A stretch of DNA of 64,000 nt from Companilactobacillus kimchii DSM 13961 = JCM 10707 (GCF_001435445.1 NZ_AZDH01000001.1:1-64000); one strand, 5' to 3'; shown: positions 8,438 through 16,600, counted from the first letter of the stretch. Notes: generated by a model from the sequence alone, not told the origin. Numbers and translations: made by a program.

Positions 8438-10936
8438 ATGGATTATATGGATGTATTCAAAGTCTTAAAACATCTGCTTATATTTTTTTGGATTGCTCTT
8501 TTATTTTGTTTAATAATCCTTTCTTTGGCAACGACAACAACCATTACTTTGGCCAACAGTACTACTGAAGACCAGGAAGCAATTGATAGCGCTCCTCCGG
8601 GGCTTGATATTCACAAATTTTTTAGAATTTCTCCACCCCAAAAGAATGTTAGTGATGATCCGTTTATAAATAACAACGCTCAAACTACTAAAAATGGACA
8701 AGTTCTTGATTTAGCAAATGGTTCTGGTGCCTATGGAGCAGCTTGGTCTGACACTTCGGCTGGAAACTATATAGATATCCGCAAAGATCAAACCGTCTCT
8801 GCTTGGTTATACTTTGGTGCAGCCACTAATAATGAGCTTTTAAATGGCCAAGGGATGGCTTTAGTTTTACAAAACGATCCTCGTGGTTATAACGCTATGG
8901 GTGCCGGTTACCAAGGACTTGGAGTTTATGGATACGACAAAGCAACTACCTCGTATTATTATTTTACAGAAGGATCCCCTGTCGTGGCTAACCGTGATTA
9001 TATTGCTAGTACTGCTGTTAAAAACAGTATGGCTCTAGAATTCGATAGCCAAATAAATGACGTTCTTTCAACAAGAGATGAGGCCCCTATTCAACTTCTT
9101 TATAAATCGGGTGACTTGTCGAACCTTTACAAAGGTACATACTATTACACATTAAATGGATACGATACAAAGGATACTGCTAATAGAATTCCTATTCCTT
9201 CTACCTATCCCTCCAATTCTTCATTTGGAGCTAGCGGTGGTTACGGACATATTGCGGTAACTTATCCGGGCTTAGCAACTAGTTATGCTCTTTTACCAAT
9301 AGGGGCTTCCAACCAATCCAACTCTGCTTGGAAGGGGTTCACAACGGCTGCTTCTATTATTCACTCTGGAGCTAAGTCGGCACAATTGGTTGATGCTGGT
9401 ACCGATGACAATCCTATTTATTGGCATCATGTTACCTTCACTTGGAAACACGCTCAAGACGATAAATCAGCACAAATAAAATATGCTTTTAATGACAAAT
9501 ATTTAGATGGGACAATTAACAATGATAGTAGTACTCTTAGCGGATATCCTCGAGTTGATCAAACTGTAGACGTTGATCCTAGTGTTTTTGGTAGTATCAA
9601 GGACAATAAATTATATTGGGGATTTACCGGCGCCAATGGGAGTTCAAAGGGTGTTTACAGTAAATTAGTAGTTTTCGAATCAATTCCTGCACTAGTTCAC
9701 GCCGATGCAAAAACAAATATCACTGACAACACTTTGGACAAAGTGATCACAGATGACTCTACTGACAAAAGCATTGCCCACGGTGACAAATTAACAATTA
9801 ACTATGACATCAATTATGATACCGAAAATAGTCGTGTTGATTGGAATAATATTGCCGCCGAAATTGATTTACCATCTAATATTAATTATGATTCCGATAG
9901 CAATGGAAATATTGCTGCAATTAATTACAAAAATAGCTTAAATGGAAACACAAAAACCGAATACATCAGTGGCACAAACTTAACTTCCCAAACTTTGAAA
10001 TTCAAACTAGCAGAGAACCTAGGCAAAGTTAGCAATACTGCTTATACCAGTGCCAATATTTCAATCAATGGTACAGCTGAGAACACAACTGACCACGACA
10101 TCGACGTACCTGAAGAACCAGCCAAATTTTCAGGTGAGAATCAAATTTCCACAACTAGTACTCCAGAATTCACGGTGGCCTATCAGAAGAATTGGTTATT
10201 AACTTTTAAAAATCCTGCCCCAATAAATATAGTCTATAACGATGCTAACGAAAATTTAAATTTACCCACACATCTTAGTTATGACAAAAACCATCATTTC
10301 AAAGCAGAGGACCCTATTCGTTATGATATAAGTGTTGGCAATAAAACTTATACTACCAGTACTCAAGCCAACTCAACCGATACATCAGCTATTGGAACTA
10401 TTCCTTTGAGAAGTATTATTGGCAATGATTTCTGGAATATTTTTAAAGAAAAAACTACTCAAAAGATTACCGTCACCGCTACCGATAAGGATGATATTAA
10501 ATCGAATACTGTTACATATACCGTTAATGTCTTACAAAATAAATTTTTGAATGTGAATGCATCCAAGGACTTAGATTTCCAAGATGTCAACTATTTATCG
10601 ACCAACGAATACTTAAAAAGAAAAAATGGATTCTCAGTCAGCGTTACAAGCTTAAGAAATCCTTGGAAACTATCCGTTTCAACTTCAGAAATTAAAAAAG
10701 GCAACGTTAATTTTAATGGAATATTAGTCTATAAAAAGAAAGATGGAACTGTTTATGATCTAACCTCAGAAGAAGTACCTATTGCCGAAAACGACGTTGT
10801 TAGTGATCAACTAGTAACAACAGTAATTTCAAAAGATTGGACAGATAATACTGGACCTTTACTGAAACAAACTGGAATTAGCGAAGCCGGCAAGTATAGT
10901 GGAACCGTAACTTGGTACGTCACCAACAGTATTTAA
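8438..10936 (+). CDS. WxL-domain surface protein with L-type lectin-like region
   Basis: This 832-residue secreted protein has an N-terminal hydrophobic signal (about 10-38, ending near TLANS). Residues 80-430 look like a legume/L-type lectin beta-sandwich: the segment around DQTVSAWLYFG, GMALVLQNDPRG and HHVTFTWKH resembles bacterial lectin modules. A Ser/Thr/Asp-rich region follows. The C-terminal cell-wall domain has PWKLSV (W-x-L, about residue 742) and the distal YSGTVTWYVTN. WxL domains bind peptidoglycan non-covalently. No LPXTG motif or DUF916/DUF3324 partner genes are nearby, so this is an orphan. An alternative start is the ATG at 8447, which has better Shine-Dalgarno spacing. The role is probably adhesion or glycan binding (inference). 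Confidence 0.8.
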   Translation: MDYMDVFKVLKHLLIFFWIALLFCLIILSLATTTTITLANSTTEDQEAIDSAPPGLDIHKFFRISPPQKNVSDDPFINNNAQTTKNGQVLDLANGSGAYGAAWSDTSAGNYIDIRKDQTVSAWLYFGAATNNELLNGQGMALVLQNDPRGYNAMGAGYQGLGVYGYDKATTSYYYFTEGSPVVANRDYIASTAVKNSMALEFDSQINDVLSTRDEAPIQLLYKSGDLSNLYKGTYYYTLNGYDTKDTANRIPIPSTYPSNSSFGASGGYGHIAVTYPGLATSYALLPIGASNQSNSAWKGFTTAASIIHSGAKSAQLVDAGTDDNPIYWHHVTFTWKHAQDDKSAQIKYAFNDKYLDGTINNDSSTLSGYPRVDQTVDVDPSVFGSIKDNKLYWGFTGANGSSKGVYSKLVVFESIPALVHADAKTNITDNTLDKVITDDSTDKSIAHGDKLTINYDINYDTENSRVDWNNIAAEIDLPSNINYDSDSNGNIAAINYKNSLNGNTKTEYISGTNLTSQTLKFKLAENLGKVSNTAYTSANISINGTAENTTDHDIDVPEEPAKFSGENQISTTSTPEFTVAYQKNWLLTFKNPAPINIVYNDANENLNLPTHLSYDKNHHFKAEDPIRYDISVGNKTYTTSTQANSTDTSAIGTIPLRSIIGNDFWNIFKEKTTQKITVTATDKDDIKSNTVTYTVNVLQNKFLNVNASKDLDFQDVNYLSTNEYLKRKNGFSVSVTSLRNPWKLSVSTSEIKKGNVNFNGILVYKKKDGTVYDLTSEEVPIAENDVVSDQLVTTVISKDWTDNTGPLLKQTGISEAGKYSGTVTWYVTNSI

Positions 10937-11009
10937 AAAGATGTTTGACAAAAGATAATTCGGGGTGTAACTTATTCACCAATCAAATAATTAAAATCTA
11001 TTTAATCAA

Positions 11010-11274
11010 ATTAGACGTTGAAGAGAAGAGTAAATTAATCCAGTAATTTCCCAGTGACCGTCAGCCAGTGAAAAGACGGAATGAACAATTAATTGAAGAT
11101 GAGCTTGGAGTCTTATCCTAGTGAAAGCCAGGAATACGCAAGGATGCGATATCATCCCAGACATGACAGTGTCGTTGAGGTATTTTGTGTAAGCAAAGTA
11201 TAAATTAGGGTGGTACCACGAGTAATCGTCCCTACAGTGCAGATAAATTCTGTATTGTAGGGACGATTTTTTTT
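11010..11274 (+). promoter_or_regulatory. T-box riboswitch, methionine-specific
   Basis: The T-box sequence AGGGTGGTACCACG is at 11207-11220; its TGGT (11211-11214) can pair with the ACCA end of uncharged tRNA-Met. The competing terminator is at 11224-11274: AATCGTCCCTACA pairs with TGTAGGGACGATT and is followed by Ts. Stem I runs from about 11013 to 11113, with arms AGAC/GTCT and AATTAAT/ATTAATT and a GAAGAGAAGAGTA purine-rich strand. On its 3' side GAAG-ATG-A places the codon ATG (11099-11101) in the specifier loop. A weak promoter candidate (TTGACA at 10945-10950) lies upstream. The downstream methionine-synthesis gene fits a Met specifier. Confidence 0.92.
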
Positions 11275-11275
11275 A

Positions 11276-11472
11276 CACTCCCTTAACGACTGTGTCGTTT
11301 TAGGGAGTGTTATGGGAATGTCCATAGGACATTCGTATTTCCTTTTATCTCTTAATGACTTTGTCATTTAGAGAGTGTTATGGGAATGTTCGTAGAACAT
11401 TCGTATTTCCTTTTATCCCTTAACGACTCTGTCGTTTTAGGGAGTGTTATGGGAATGTCCATGGGACATTCG
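11276..11472 (+). repeat. Three tandem copies of a two-hairpin RNA unit in the metE-like leader
   Basis: Three 68-69 nt units lie between the T-box terminator and the methyltransferase gene. Each has hairpin A followed by hairpin B. Hairpin A has arms TCCCT/AGGGA and AACGAC/GTCGTT (copies 1 and 3) or TCTCT/AGAGA and AATGAC/GTCATT (copy 2). Hairpin B has arms GAATGTCC/GGACATTC (copies 1 and 3) or GAATGTTC/GAACATTC (copy 2), with a 3-nt loop. Copy 1 is 11276-11335, copy 2 is 11347-11403 and copy 3 is 11415-11472. Copy 2 differs by paired, pairing-preserving changes in three stems. No T-run follows, so these are not ordinary terminators. Function is unknown. Confidence 0.85.
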
Positions 11473-11534
11473 AATTTCTCTAACTCATCATTCAACCACC
11501 ACAAAAGATTAAATAGACCCAGGAGGATTTAAAT

Positions 11535-12662
11535 ATGACAGTTAAAACAACAAGTAAAATTGGATTCCAACATGTAGGAAGTTTTCTCAGACCAGACGTC
11601 CTTAAACAGGCCCGCCAAGACTACTTCGATAATCAAATTACTCAAAAGGAACTAACCACCGTTGAAAATGAAGCCATCAAAGATCTTGTTAACAAAGAAG
11701 TTGCCGCAGGCTTAGATTACGCTACTGATGGCGAATTCCGTCGTTCATATTGGCATTTGGATTTCTTCTGGGGATTTGAGGGTATTGATCATATTCATTA
11801 CGGCGAAGGTTATCATTTTGCTCATGAGGAAACTCGTGACGATACTGCTATCTTATCGGGACACATCAAATTTAATCCTGAAACTCATCCCTTCATCAAA
11901 GATTTTGAATTTCTCAAATCATTAACTGATCATTTAGACATCGAACCTAAGCAAACTATCCCTGCTCCTTCACAGCTCTATATCGAATTGATTCGTGGAA
12001 CTAACGATGATAAGATTAAAGAATTTTACCCAAATATCAATGATTTATATTTAGACATCGAAAAAGCTTATCACGACGCTATTTTGGCTTTCTACGATAA
12101 GGGTGCTCGTGTCATTCAATTAGATGACTGTTCATGGGGATTATTCCTAGATGAAGGCTTTTTAAAAACCCCTGACGGTAAAGCTTATGCCAACTCAGGT
12201 ATTCAAGATATTCTACTTGAATTGAACAACAAAGCTATTGAAAATCTTCCTGAAGACCTAACCATCAATACTCATGTTTGTCGTGGTAACTACCATTCTG
12301 ACTTTGCCTTCTCCGGTGGTTATGGCCCTGTCGCTGACACACTATTTGCTAAAGAAAACGTTGATACTTATTTCTTAGAATACGATTCAAAACGTGCCGG
12401 TAACTTTGAACCACTTGCCAAAGTATCAGGTAACAAAAAAGTTGTTTTGGGTTTAATTACAACTAAATCAGGTGAACTTGAAGACCGTCAAGAAGTCATT
12501 AATCGTATTAAAGAAGCTAGTCAATATTTGCCACTGGATCGTCTCTGGTTATCAACTCAATGTGGTTTTGCTTCTACTGAGGAAGGCAACGTTCTAACTG
12601 AACAACAAGAATGGGCTAAATTAAAATTAGTTAAATCAATTCAAGATGAAATTTGGGGTTAA
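11535..12662 (+). CDS. Cobalamin-independent methionine synthase family methyltransferase (YxjG/YxjH-like, MetE C-terminal domain only)
   Basis: This 375-residue protein matches the zinc-containing catalytic domain of MetE without its N-terminal half. Zinc ligands are visible: His and Cys in NTHVCRGNYH (about 244-253), Glu in TYFLEYDS (about 275-282) and Cys in STQCGFAS (about 338-345). Such short homologues transfer a methyl group to homocysteine to form methionine, and the methyl donor varies. The Met T-box directly upstream indicates induction when tRNA-Met is uncharged, and supports a role in methionine supply. AGGAGG precedes the ATG. No metF or other sulfur gene adjoins it. Confidence 0.87.
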   Translation: MTVKTTSKIGFQHVGSFLRPDVLKQARQDYFDNQITQKELTTVENEAIKDLVNKEVAAGLDYATDGEFRRSYWHLDFFWGFEGIDHIHYGEGYHFAHEETRDDTAILSGHIKFNPETHPFIKDFEFLKSLTDHLDIEPKQTIPAPSQLYIELIRGTNDDKIKEFYPNINDLYLDIEKAYHDAILAFYDKGARVIQLDDCSWGLFLDEGFLKTPDGKAYANSGIQDILLELNNKAIENLPEDLTINTHVCRGNYHSDFAFSGGYGPVADTLFAKENVDTYFLEYDSKRAGNFEPLAKVSGNKKVVLGLITTKSGELEDRQEVINRIKEASQYLPLDRLWLSTQCGFASTEEGNVLTEQQEWAKLKLVKSIQDEIWG

Positions 12663-12668
12663 TAATTA

Positions 12669-12697
12669 TTGATAGCGCTTTCAACGAGAACTATAAT
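12669..12697 (+). promoter_or_regulatory. Sigma-A promoter overlapped by a cre site
   Basis: The promoter has -35 TTGATA (12669-12674), a 17-nt spacer and -10 TATAAT (12692-12697). A cre-like palindrome TTGATAGCGCTTTCAA (12669-12684) covers the -35 box and differs at one position from the TGNAANCGNWNNCA consensus. CcpA binding there would be expected to repress. It serves the 22-codon ORF that follows and perhaps the YxeA gene. Confidence 0.7.
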
Positions 12698-12739
12698 ATA
12701 AGTAGAAATTAAAGTTTATCTATGTTGGAGGTACTGATT

Positions 12740-12808
12740 ATGATGAAAATTTTAGCAGACTTATTCAACAGGATTGTAGACTACACACTTCACTTTGATT
12801 GGTGGTAA
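12740..12808 (+). CDS. 22-residue amphipathic small peptide ORF
   Basis: This frame starts ATGATG, encodes MMKILADLFNRIVDY and then TLHFDWW, and stops at TAA. TTGGAGG lies about ten bases before the start. The first 15 residues would form an amphipathic helix (I4, L5, L8, F9, I12, V13 on one face), and the tail carries two tryptophans. I do not recognise a named family. A good promoter with a cre site lies 40-70 bases upstream, which argues that the short transcript is real. It could be a membrane-active peptide, a leader peptide for the next gene, or a dual RNA/peptide. Translation is not proven. Confidence 0.55.
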   Translation: MMKILADLFNRIVDYTLHFDWW

Positions 12809-12899
12809 ACCGGCTTACAAATCTGTAAGAATAATGTAAGTAGATCAAATGTAAAAAAATAATTAAATCCCTTAGTATATTTCTCAGGAGGTAACGCAA

Positions 12900-13283
12900 A
12901 TGAGAAGTTTTCTAAGGGTTTTTCTTTTAGGCATTGTTATTATAGGATTAGGATATTTAGGTGCTTGTTTCTACACTAAAGACAACACCAGTCAGGTTTC
13001 ACAGGCATTTAATAACTACAACATCTTGGTCAAACGTGAGCCTAGATATGTAAAAATTGATAATAAAGATGCCAAGGATAAAGATGGCTATGGTAATTAC
13101 ACGTACAACTTGAAGAGTTACGACGAGAATGGTAAAGAACATCCTATCGAATTCATGGGTATGGGTAAATTGAAACAGGATCATTACCTAAAACTTGATA
13201 CTAAAGGCAGTTACGTCTATTCATATAAAGAAGTTTTCAAAAAAGATATCCCTAGTGATGTCTATACTAAATTGAATCTATAA
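12900..13283 (+). CDS. YxeA-family secreted/membrane-anchored protein (DUF1093)
   Basis: This 127-residue protein has an N-terminal hydrophobic segment (5-24, possibly cleaved near GACFYT). The remainder resembles the YxeA family: NYTYNLKSYDENGKEHPIEF, then a GKLKQDHYLKLDTKG segment and a final YKEVFKKDIPSDVYTKL. The family fold is an OB-like beta barrel of unknown function on the outer face of the membrane in Firmicutes. A good AGGAGG site precedes the start. It may share a transcript with the small ORF 90 bases upstream, because no strong terminator separates them. A large palindromic repeat follows and serves as terminator. Confidence 0.72.
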   Translation: MRSFLRVFLLGIVIIGLGYLGACFYTKDNTSQVSQAFNNYNILVKREPRYVKIDNKDAKDKDGYGNYTYNLKSYDENGKEHPIEFMGMGKLKQDHYLKLDTKGSYVYSYKEVFKKDIPSDVYTKLNL

Positions 13284-13293
13284 TATTAAAAAT

Positions 13294-13370
13294 AAAAGAA
13301 CAGCTTCCATTAAGTATTCAAGGCATGTTTTATGTACTTGAATATCTCCTAATGGATGCTGTTCTTATTT
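13294..13370 (+). repeat. 77-bp palindromic interspersed repeat, copy A
   Basis: This imperfect palindrome has outer arms AAGAACAGC / GCTGTTCTT and inner arms TATTCAAG / CTTGAATA. It matches the reverse complement of 39821-39897 at most positions over its full 77 bases. It sits after the YxeA gene and before an efflux pump on the same strand, and can act as a terminator on either strand. Confidence 0.8.
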
Positions 13371-13496
13371 AATTATTTAGATTTTACGATATAACCAATT
13401 TAGGAATAAAGTTAATAACCAGAATTCAATTTGACCACAACAATTTTGATAACTAAAATGGATAAGTTACTACTTTTCATTTTAGGGGTTCGAATT

Positions 13497-14867
13497 ATGT
13501 CAAAACAAATCAAAAAATCACTGTACATCATGGTCTTTGGGACCTTCTTCGGTGTCTTGTGTTCAACATTGATGAATACTGCTCTACCAACCTTTATGCG
13601 TGTTTTCAATGTTAACTCTTCCACCGTTCAATGGCTAACTAATGGTTACACTTTAGTCAACGCTATCATGATCCCCACAAGTGCCTATTTTATAAAGAAA
13701 TTTTTTTTTAGACATTTATTTATTGCCTTTTCTTCTATTTTTTTAGTCGGAACTCTACTAGGTGCTGTAGCTAACTCATTTATGCTAGTTATCGTCGGTC
13801 GTATGATTCAGGCTATCGGTACCGGTATGATGATGCCCTTGGTCAACGTTCTTGCCATGCAATATACCGACAGGAGCAAACAGGGAGCTGTTATGGGAAT
13901 CATTGGATTAGCCTTTAATTTCTCCCCTATCATTGGACCAACCTTGTCTGGAGTGATCTTAGAGTACTTTGCATGGCAATACCTCTTCATTTTGATCCTA
14001 CCATTTATTATCGCTGTGGTTTTATTATCAATTTTCCTATTACCACAAATTGAAACGACCGAGAATCCTAAATTTGATACTGTCAGTTTGATCACCATCA
14101 GTTTTGGACTTCTCTTCTTATTAACTGGTTTCTCTAATATCGGACAATCGAGTCTCTTCACCTTTAACGTCTTAGGTTATACCGTAATAGGTTTAATTTT
14201 GATTGTTATCTTTTCAGTTATGGAAAATAAATCATCCAAGCCGATCATTAATTTCGAAATTTTTAAGCATTCACAATTTACCTTTGCAACTGTTATCAAT
14301 ATGTTGATTGTTTTAACTATGTATGGCAACACTATTCTTTTACCACTAATGATTCAGACCATCCTACACAAAAGTCCTCTAATTTCAGGACTAGCTTTGT
14401 TACCTGGAGCTACCTTAACGGGTTTCATGTCTCCTGTCAGTGGACGACTTTTTGACAAATATCCCATCAAACGGATTGTGGTCACAGGCGTGTTGATCGA
14501 CTGTTTCGGTACCTTCATGCAGGCTGTGATCGACGTCAATGCTTCAGTCTTAATGTTAACCGTCGGACAAACTATTCGTCAGTTAGGGTTAGTATTGATT
14601 CTGATACCTATTCAAACCCACGCTTTAAGTTCCCTACCTAAGAAATATATTTCTGATGGTGTGGCTACTTTCAACACTTTGAGACAGATAGCCGCTTCCT
14701 TTGGAACAGCCATCATCATCGCTGTTATTACCTTAGCTGACAAAGTCATGACTGGTAGCACTGTTAACCAAGCCACTGGTATTCAAGCTGGTTTCCTAGC
14801 ATGTTTAGGATTCTTAATCGTCGCTTTGATCATGACCCACAAATTACATCGACCCGAAATTGATTAA
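13497..14867 (+). CDS. MFS multidrug efflux transporter (DHA2/EmrB-QacA type)
   Basis: This 456-residue protein has about 14 membrane segments, as in the drug:H+ antiporter-2 family. The first helix ends in LMNTALPTFMRVF, the loop 2-3 region is present, and a motif-C-like NFSPIIGPTLSGVI lies in helix 5 (about 140). The start at 13497 is preceded by AGGGG; a longer frame from 13431 has no ribosome site and overlaps the upstream repeat region. Substrates cannot be predicted. The gene stands alone between two terminators, with no adjacent regulator. Confidence 0.83.
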   Translation: MSKQIKKSLYIMVFGTFFGVLCSTLMNTALPTFMRVFNVNSSTVQWLTNGYTLVNAIMIPTSAYFIKKFFFRHLFIAFSSIFLVGTLLGAVANSFMLVIVGRMIQAIGTGMMMPLVNVLAMQYTDRSKQGAVMGIIGLAFNFSPIIGPTLSGVILEYFAWQYLFILILPFIIAVVLLSIFLLPQIETTENPKFDTVSLITISFGLLFLLTGFSNIGQSSLFTFNVLGYTVIGLILIVIFSVMENKSSKPIINFEIFKHSQFTFATVINMLIVLTMYGNTILLPLMIQTILHKSPLISGLALLPGATLTGFMSPVSGRLFDKYPIKRIVVTGVLIDCFGTFMQAVIDVNASVLMLTVGQTIRQLGLVLILIPIQTHALSSLPKKYISDGVATFNTLRQIAASFGTAIIIAVITLADKVMTGSTVNQATGIQAGFLACLGFLIVALIMTHKLHRPEID

Positions 14868-14872
14868 CAAAT

Positions 14873-14922
14873 AAAGGTGATCATATTAACCGTTTAATTT
14901 GGTAAATATGATCACCTTTTTG
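14873..14922. terminator. Terminator after the efflux pump
   Basis: AAAGGTGATCATATT pairs with AATATGATCACCTTT and is followed by Ts. Confidence 0.88.
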
Positions 14923-15098
14923 ATTTGAAGATGAAAATTCATAAGTAAGAACTGAAAAATCTAAATACAACTACACTAAAGGAATTTTAGTAATTTTTTC
15001 CAATAAATCAATAATTTTGTCTATTAATTTATTCATACGAAATGATTATAATTACTTACAGGAAGTACTAATCAAAAGGTTCCAGGAGGAACATAGTT

Positions 15099-16229
15099 TT
15101 GTTAACTAAAATTTTTCTAGATAATGCACCATTAATTACTAGCCTCTTTTTCATTATGGGAGCCTTTATTGTTTTTCAGATCCTCTTTGCGGGAGTTAGA
15201 TTAATTTTTAAAGTTATCCATAGAAATATCGATAAATATCTTATACGTTCAATTTTAGGAATCATTTATATTTTATCTTTATTGTTCATCATGCAGCTTT
15301 CAATTCGTGACAAAAATCAATCTTGGATTTATATTAATTTTCAACTAGTTTCAATCATTTTTTACACTGTGATACTAAGTGTTCCTTTTAAATATCACTT
15401 ATTCGGACCAATCGTCGTGGCCTTCATGATCTTTAATTCAGCATTGAATAGTTGGGAATCTTGGTGTTCAGGAATTGTTTTAATTTCCTTTTATTACTCA
15501 CTGAATTACATCAAAAGCCATACTAAAAACAAATTTCCTTTTTTCCCCTATTTACTTGTCAGTTTGATTCTAGGATCTGCCTATTGGTTCCTTATTAAAA
15601 TCAAGTTTTCTATCAGCAATCCTATATTCTTCAGACAAGTTATCTATCTATTCATCATTGAATTATTTACTTTCGGTTATATTGCAATTCTTTACACTGA
15701 CTTAGAATCAAGAGCTGCTCTATTCCGGGATGCTACACATGATAAATTGACCCAGGCTTATAATTACGATGCTTTTGATATCGATTTTCGATCACTCTTT
15801 AAGGATAATGTCATTTCGGATGGAAAATTCACTATGATGATGTTCGATATCGACCATTTTAAGAGCATTAACGATACTTATGGACACTTGGCTGGGAATA
15901 AGGTTTTACAGACCGTGGTCGAGGTTGTACAGTCCGTACTGGCAAAGAATGACAAGAGTATTAAACTATATCGTACCGGTGGCGAAGAATTCAACATTAT
16001 TTTCCCTCATTATCATGTCAAAGAGACTCAAACAATTGTTAAAGAAATTTTTGAAGCTGTTAACCACACAGAAGTGGATGTCGATAAAAATAAGATCCAT
16101 ATCACTATTTCAGTTGGTGTTTCCGAGATTAGCAAAAAAGATGTTTCCGTCAATGATTTTTATTCTCGAGTCGACAAGGCCTTATACCATTCAAAACGCA
16201 ATGGTCGTAAAGAGATCACTATTATCTAA
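15099..16229 (+). CDS. Membrane-bound diguanylate cyclase (GGDEF)
   Basis: This 376-residue protein has about six membrane segments in residues 1-205 and a C-terminal GGDEF domain (about 210-376). The active-site loop is RTGGEEF (GGEEF near 294-298). The metal-binding FDIDHFKSINDTYGHLAG and the early THDKLTQAYNYDAF are both intact, so it should make cyclic di-GMP from two GTP. The product-inhibition I-site (RxxD five residues before GGEEF) is absent; KSIK is found there. The start is TTG with AGGAGG nine bases before it. The membrane part does not match a named sensor domain that I recognise. No EAL or HD-GYP gene is nearby. Confidence 0.9.
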   Translation: MLTKIFLDNAPLITSLFFIMGAFIVFQILFAGVRLIFKVIHRNIDKYLIRSILGIIYILSLLFIMQLSIRDKNQSWIYINFQLVSIIFYTVILSVPFKYHLFGPIVVAFMIFNSALNSWESWCSGIVLISFYYSLNYIKSHTKNKFPFFPYLLVSLILGSAYWFLIKIKFSISNPIFFRQVIYLFIIELFTFGYIAILYTDLESRAALFRDATHDKLTQAYNYDAFDIDFRSLFKDNVISDGKFTMMMFDIDHFKSINDTYGHLAGNKVLQTVVEVVQSVLAKNDKSIKLYRTGGEEFNIIFPHYHVKETQTIVKEIFEAVNHTEVDVDKNKIHITISVGVSEISKKDVSVNDFYSRVDKALYHSKRNGRKEITII

Positions 16230-16236
16230 TAGGACA

Positions 16237-16276
16237 AAAAAAGAGCTAACAGATTTAATCTGTCAGCTCTTTTTAT
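16237..16276. terminator. Bidirectional terminator between the GGDEF gene and the 44-residue gene
   Basis: AGAGCTAACAGA pairs with TCTGTCAGCTCT, with Ts on one side and As on the other. Confidence 0.88.
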
Positions 16277-16280
16277 TTAA

Positions 16281-16415
16281 TTATTTAGATTCTTTTGCGT
16301 CGCGACCTCTTAGGAAGTCAAGAACAGCTTGTGTACGGGCACGTTTTTCTGCACCATTTTTTTGGTTTACAGGACGGCGGTGGCCAGTCATACCTTTATG
16401 TGTATTTTGTGACAT
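16281..16415 (-). CDS. Small basic protein, 44 residues, unknown function
   Basis: This is a complete small gene. It starts ATG after GGAAGGAGGG and begins MSQNTHKGMTGHRRPVNQ, followed by KNGAEKRARTQAVLDFLRGR and an ending of DAKESK before TAA. It is rich in Lys/Arg with a short amphipathic helix at residues 22-38. Its own promoter (TTGAAA, 17 nt, TACAAT) and a terminator frame it, so it is almost certainly expressed. I do not know a function. The basic composition would suit an RNA- or ribosome-associated protein, but that is a guess. Confidence 0.75.
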   Translation of the reverse strand: MSQNTHKGMTGHRRPVNQKNGAEKRARTQAVLDFLRGRDAKESK

Positions 16416-16465
16416 CTAAAAACCCTCCTTCCCGTTACAATTTAACTTATCTTATTAACCCTATT

Positions 16466-16494
16466 ATTGTAAAGGAATTATAAATATATTTCAA
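16466..16494 (-). promoter_or_regulatory. Sigma-A promoter of the 44-residue gene
   Basis: On the minus strand, TTGAAA (16489-16494) and TACAAT (16466-16471) are spaced by exactly 17 nt, about 50 bases before the start codon. Confidence 0.7.
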
Positions 16495-16558
16495 CCATTT
16501 TTTGTGTTGAATTTCAAGTAAAATCATCAGAAATATTTCACAATAACTCTGTTGAAAT

Positions 16559-16600
16559 AGAAAATCCCGACTGAACGAAATATGTCAGCCGAGATTAAAC
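16559..16600 (-). terminator. Terminator after the second DHA2 transporter
   Basis: On the minus strand, AATCTCGGCTGA pairs with TCAGTCGGGATT (G-U pairs and one mismatch) and is followed by TTTCTATTT. The T-run is modest. Confidence 0.6.
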
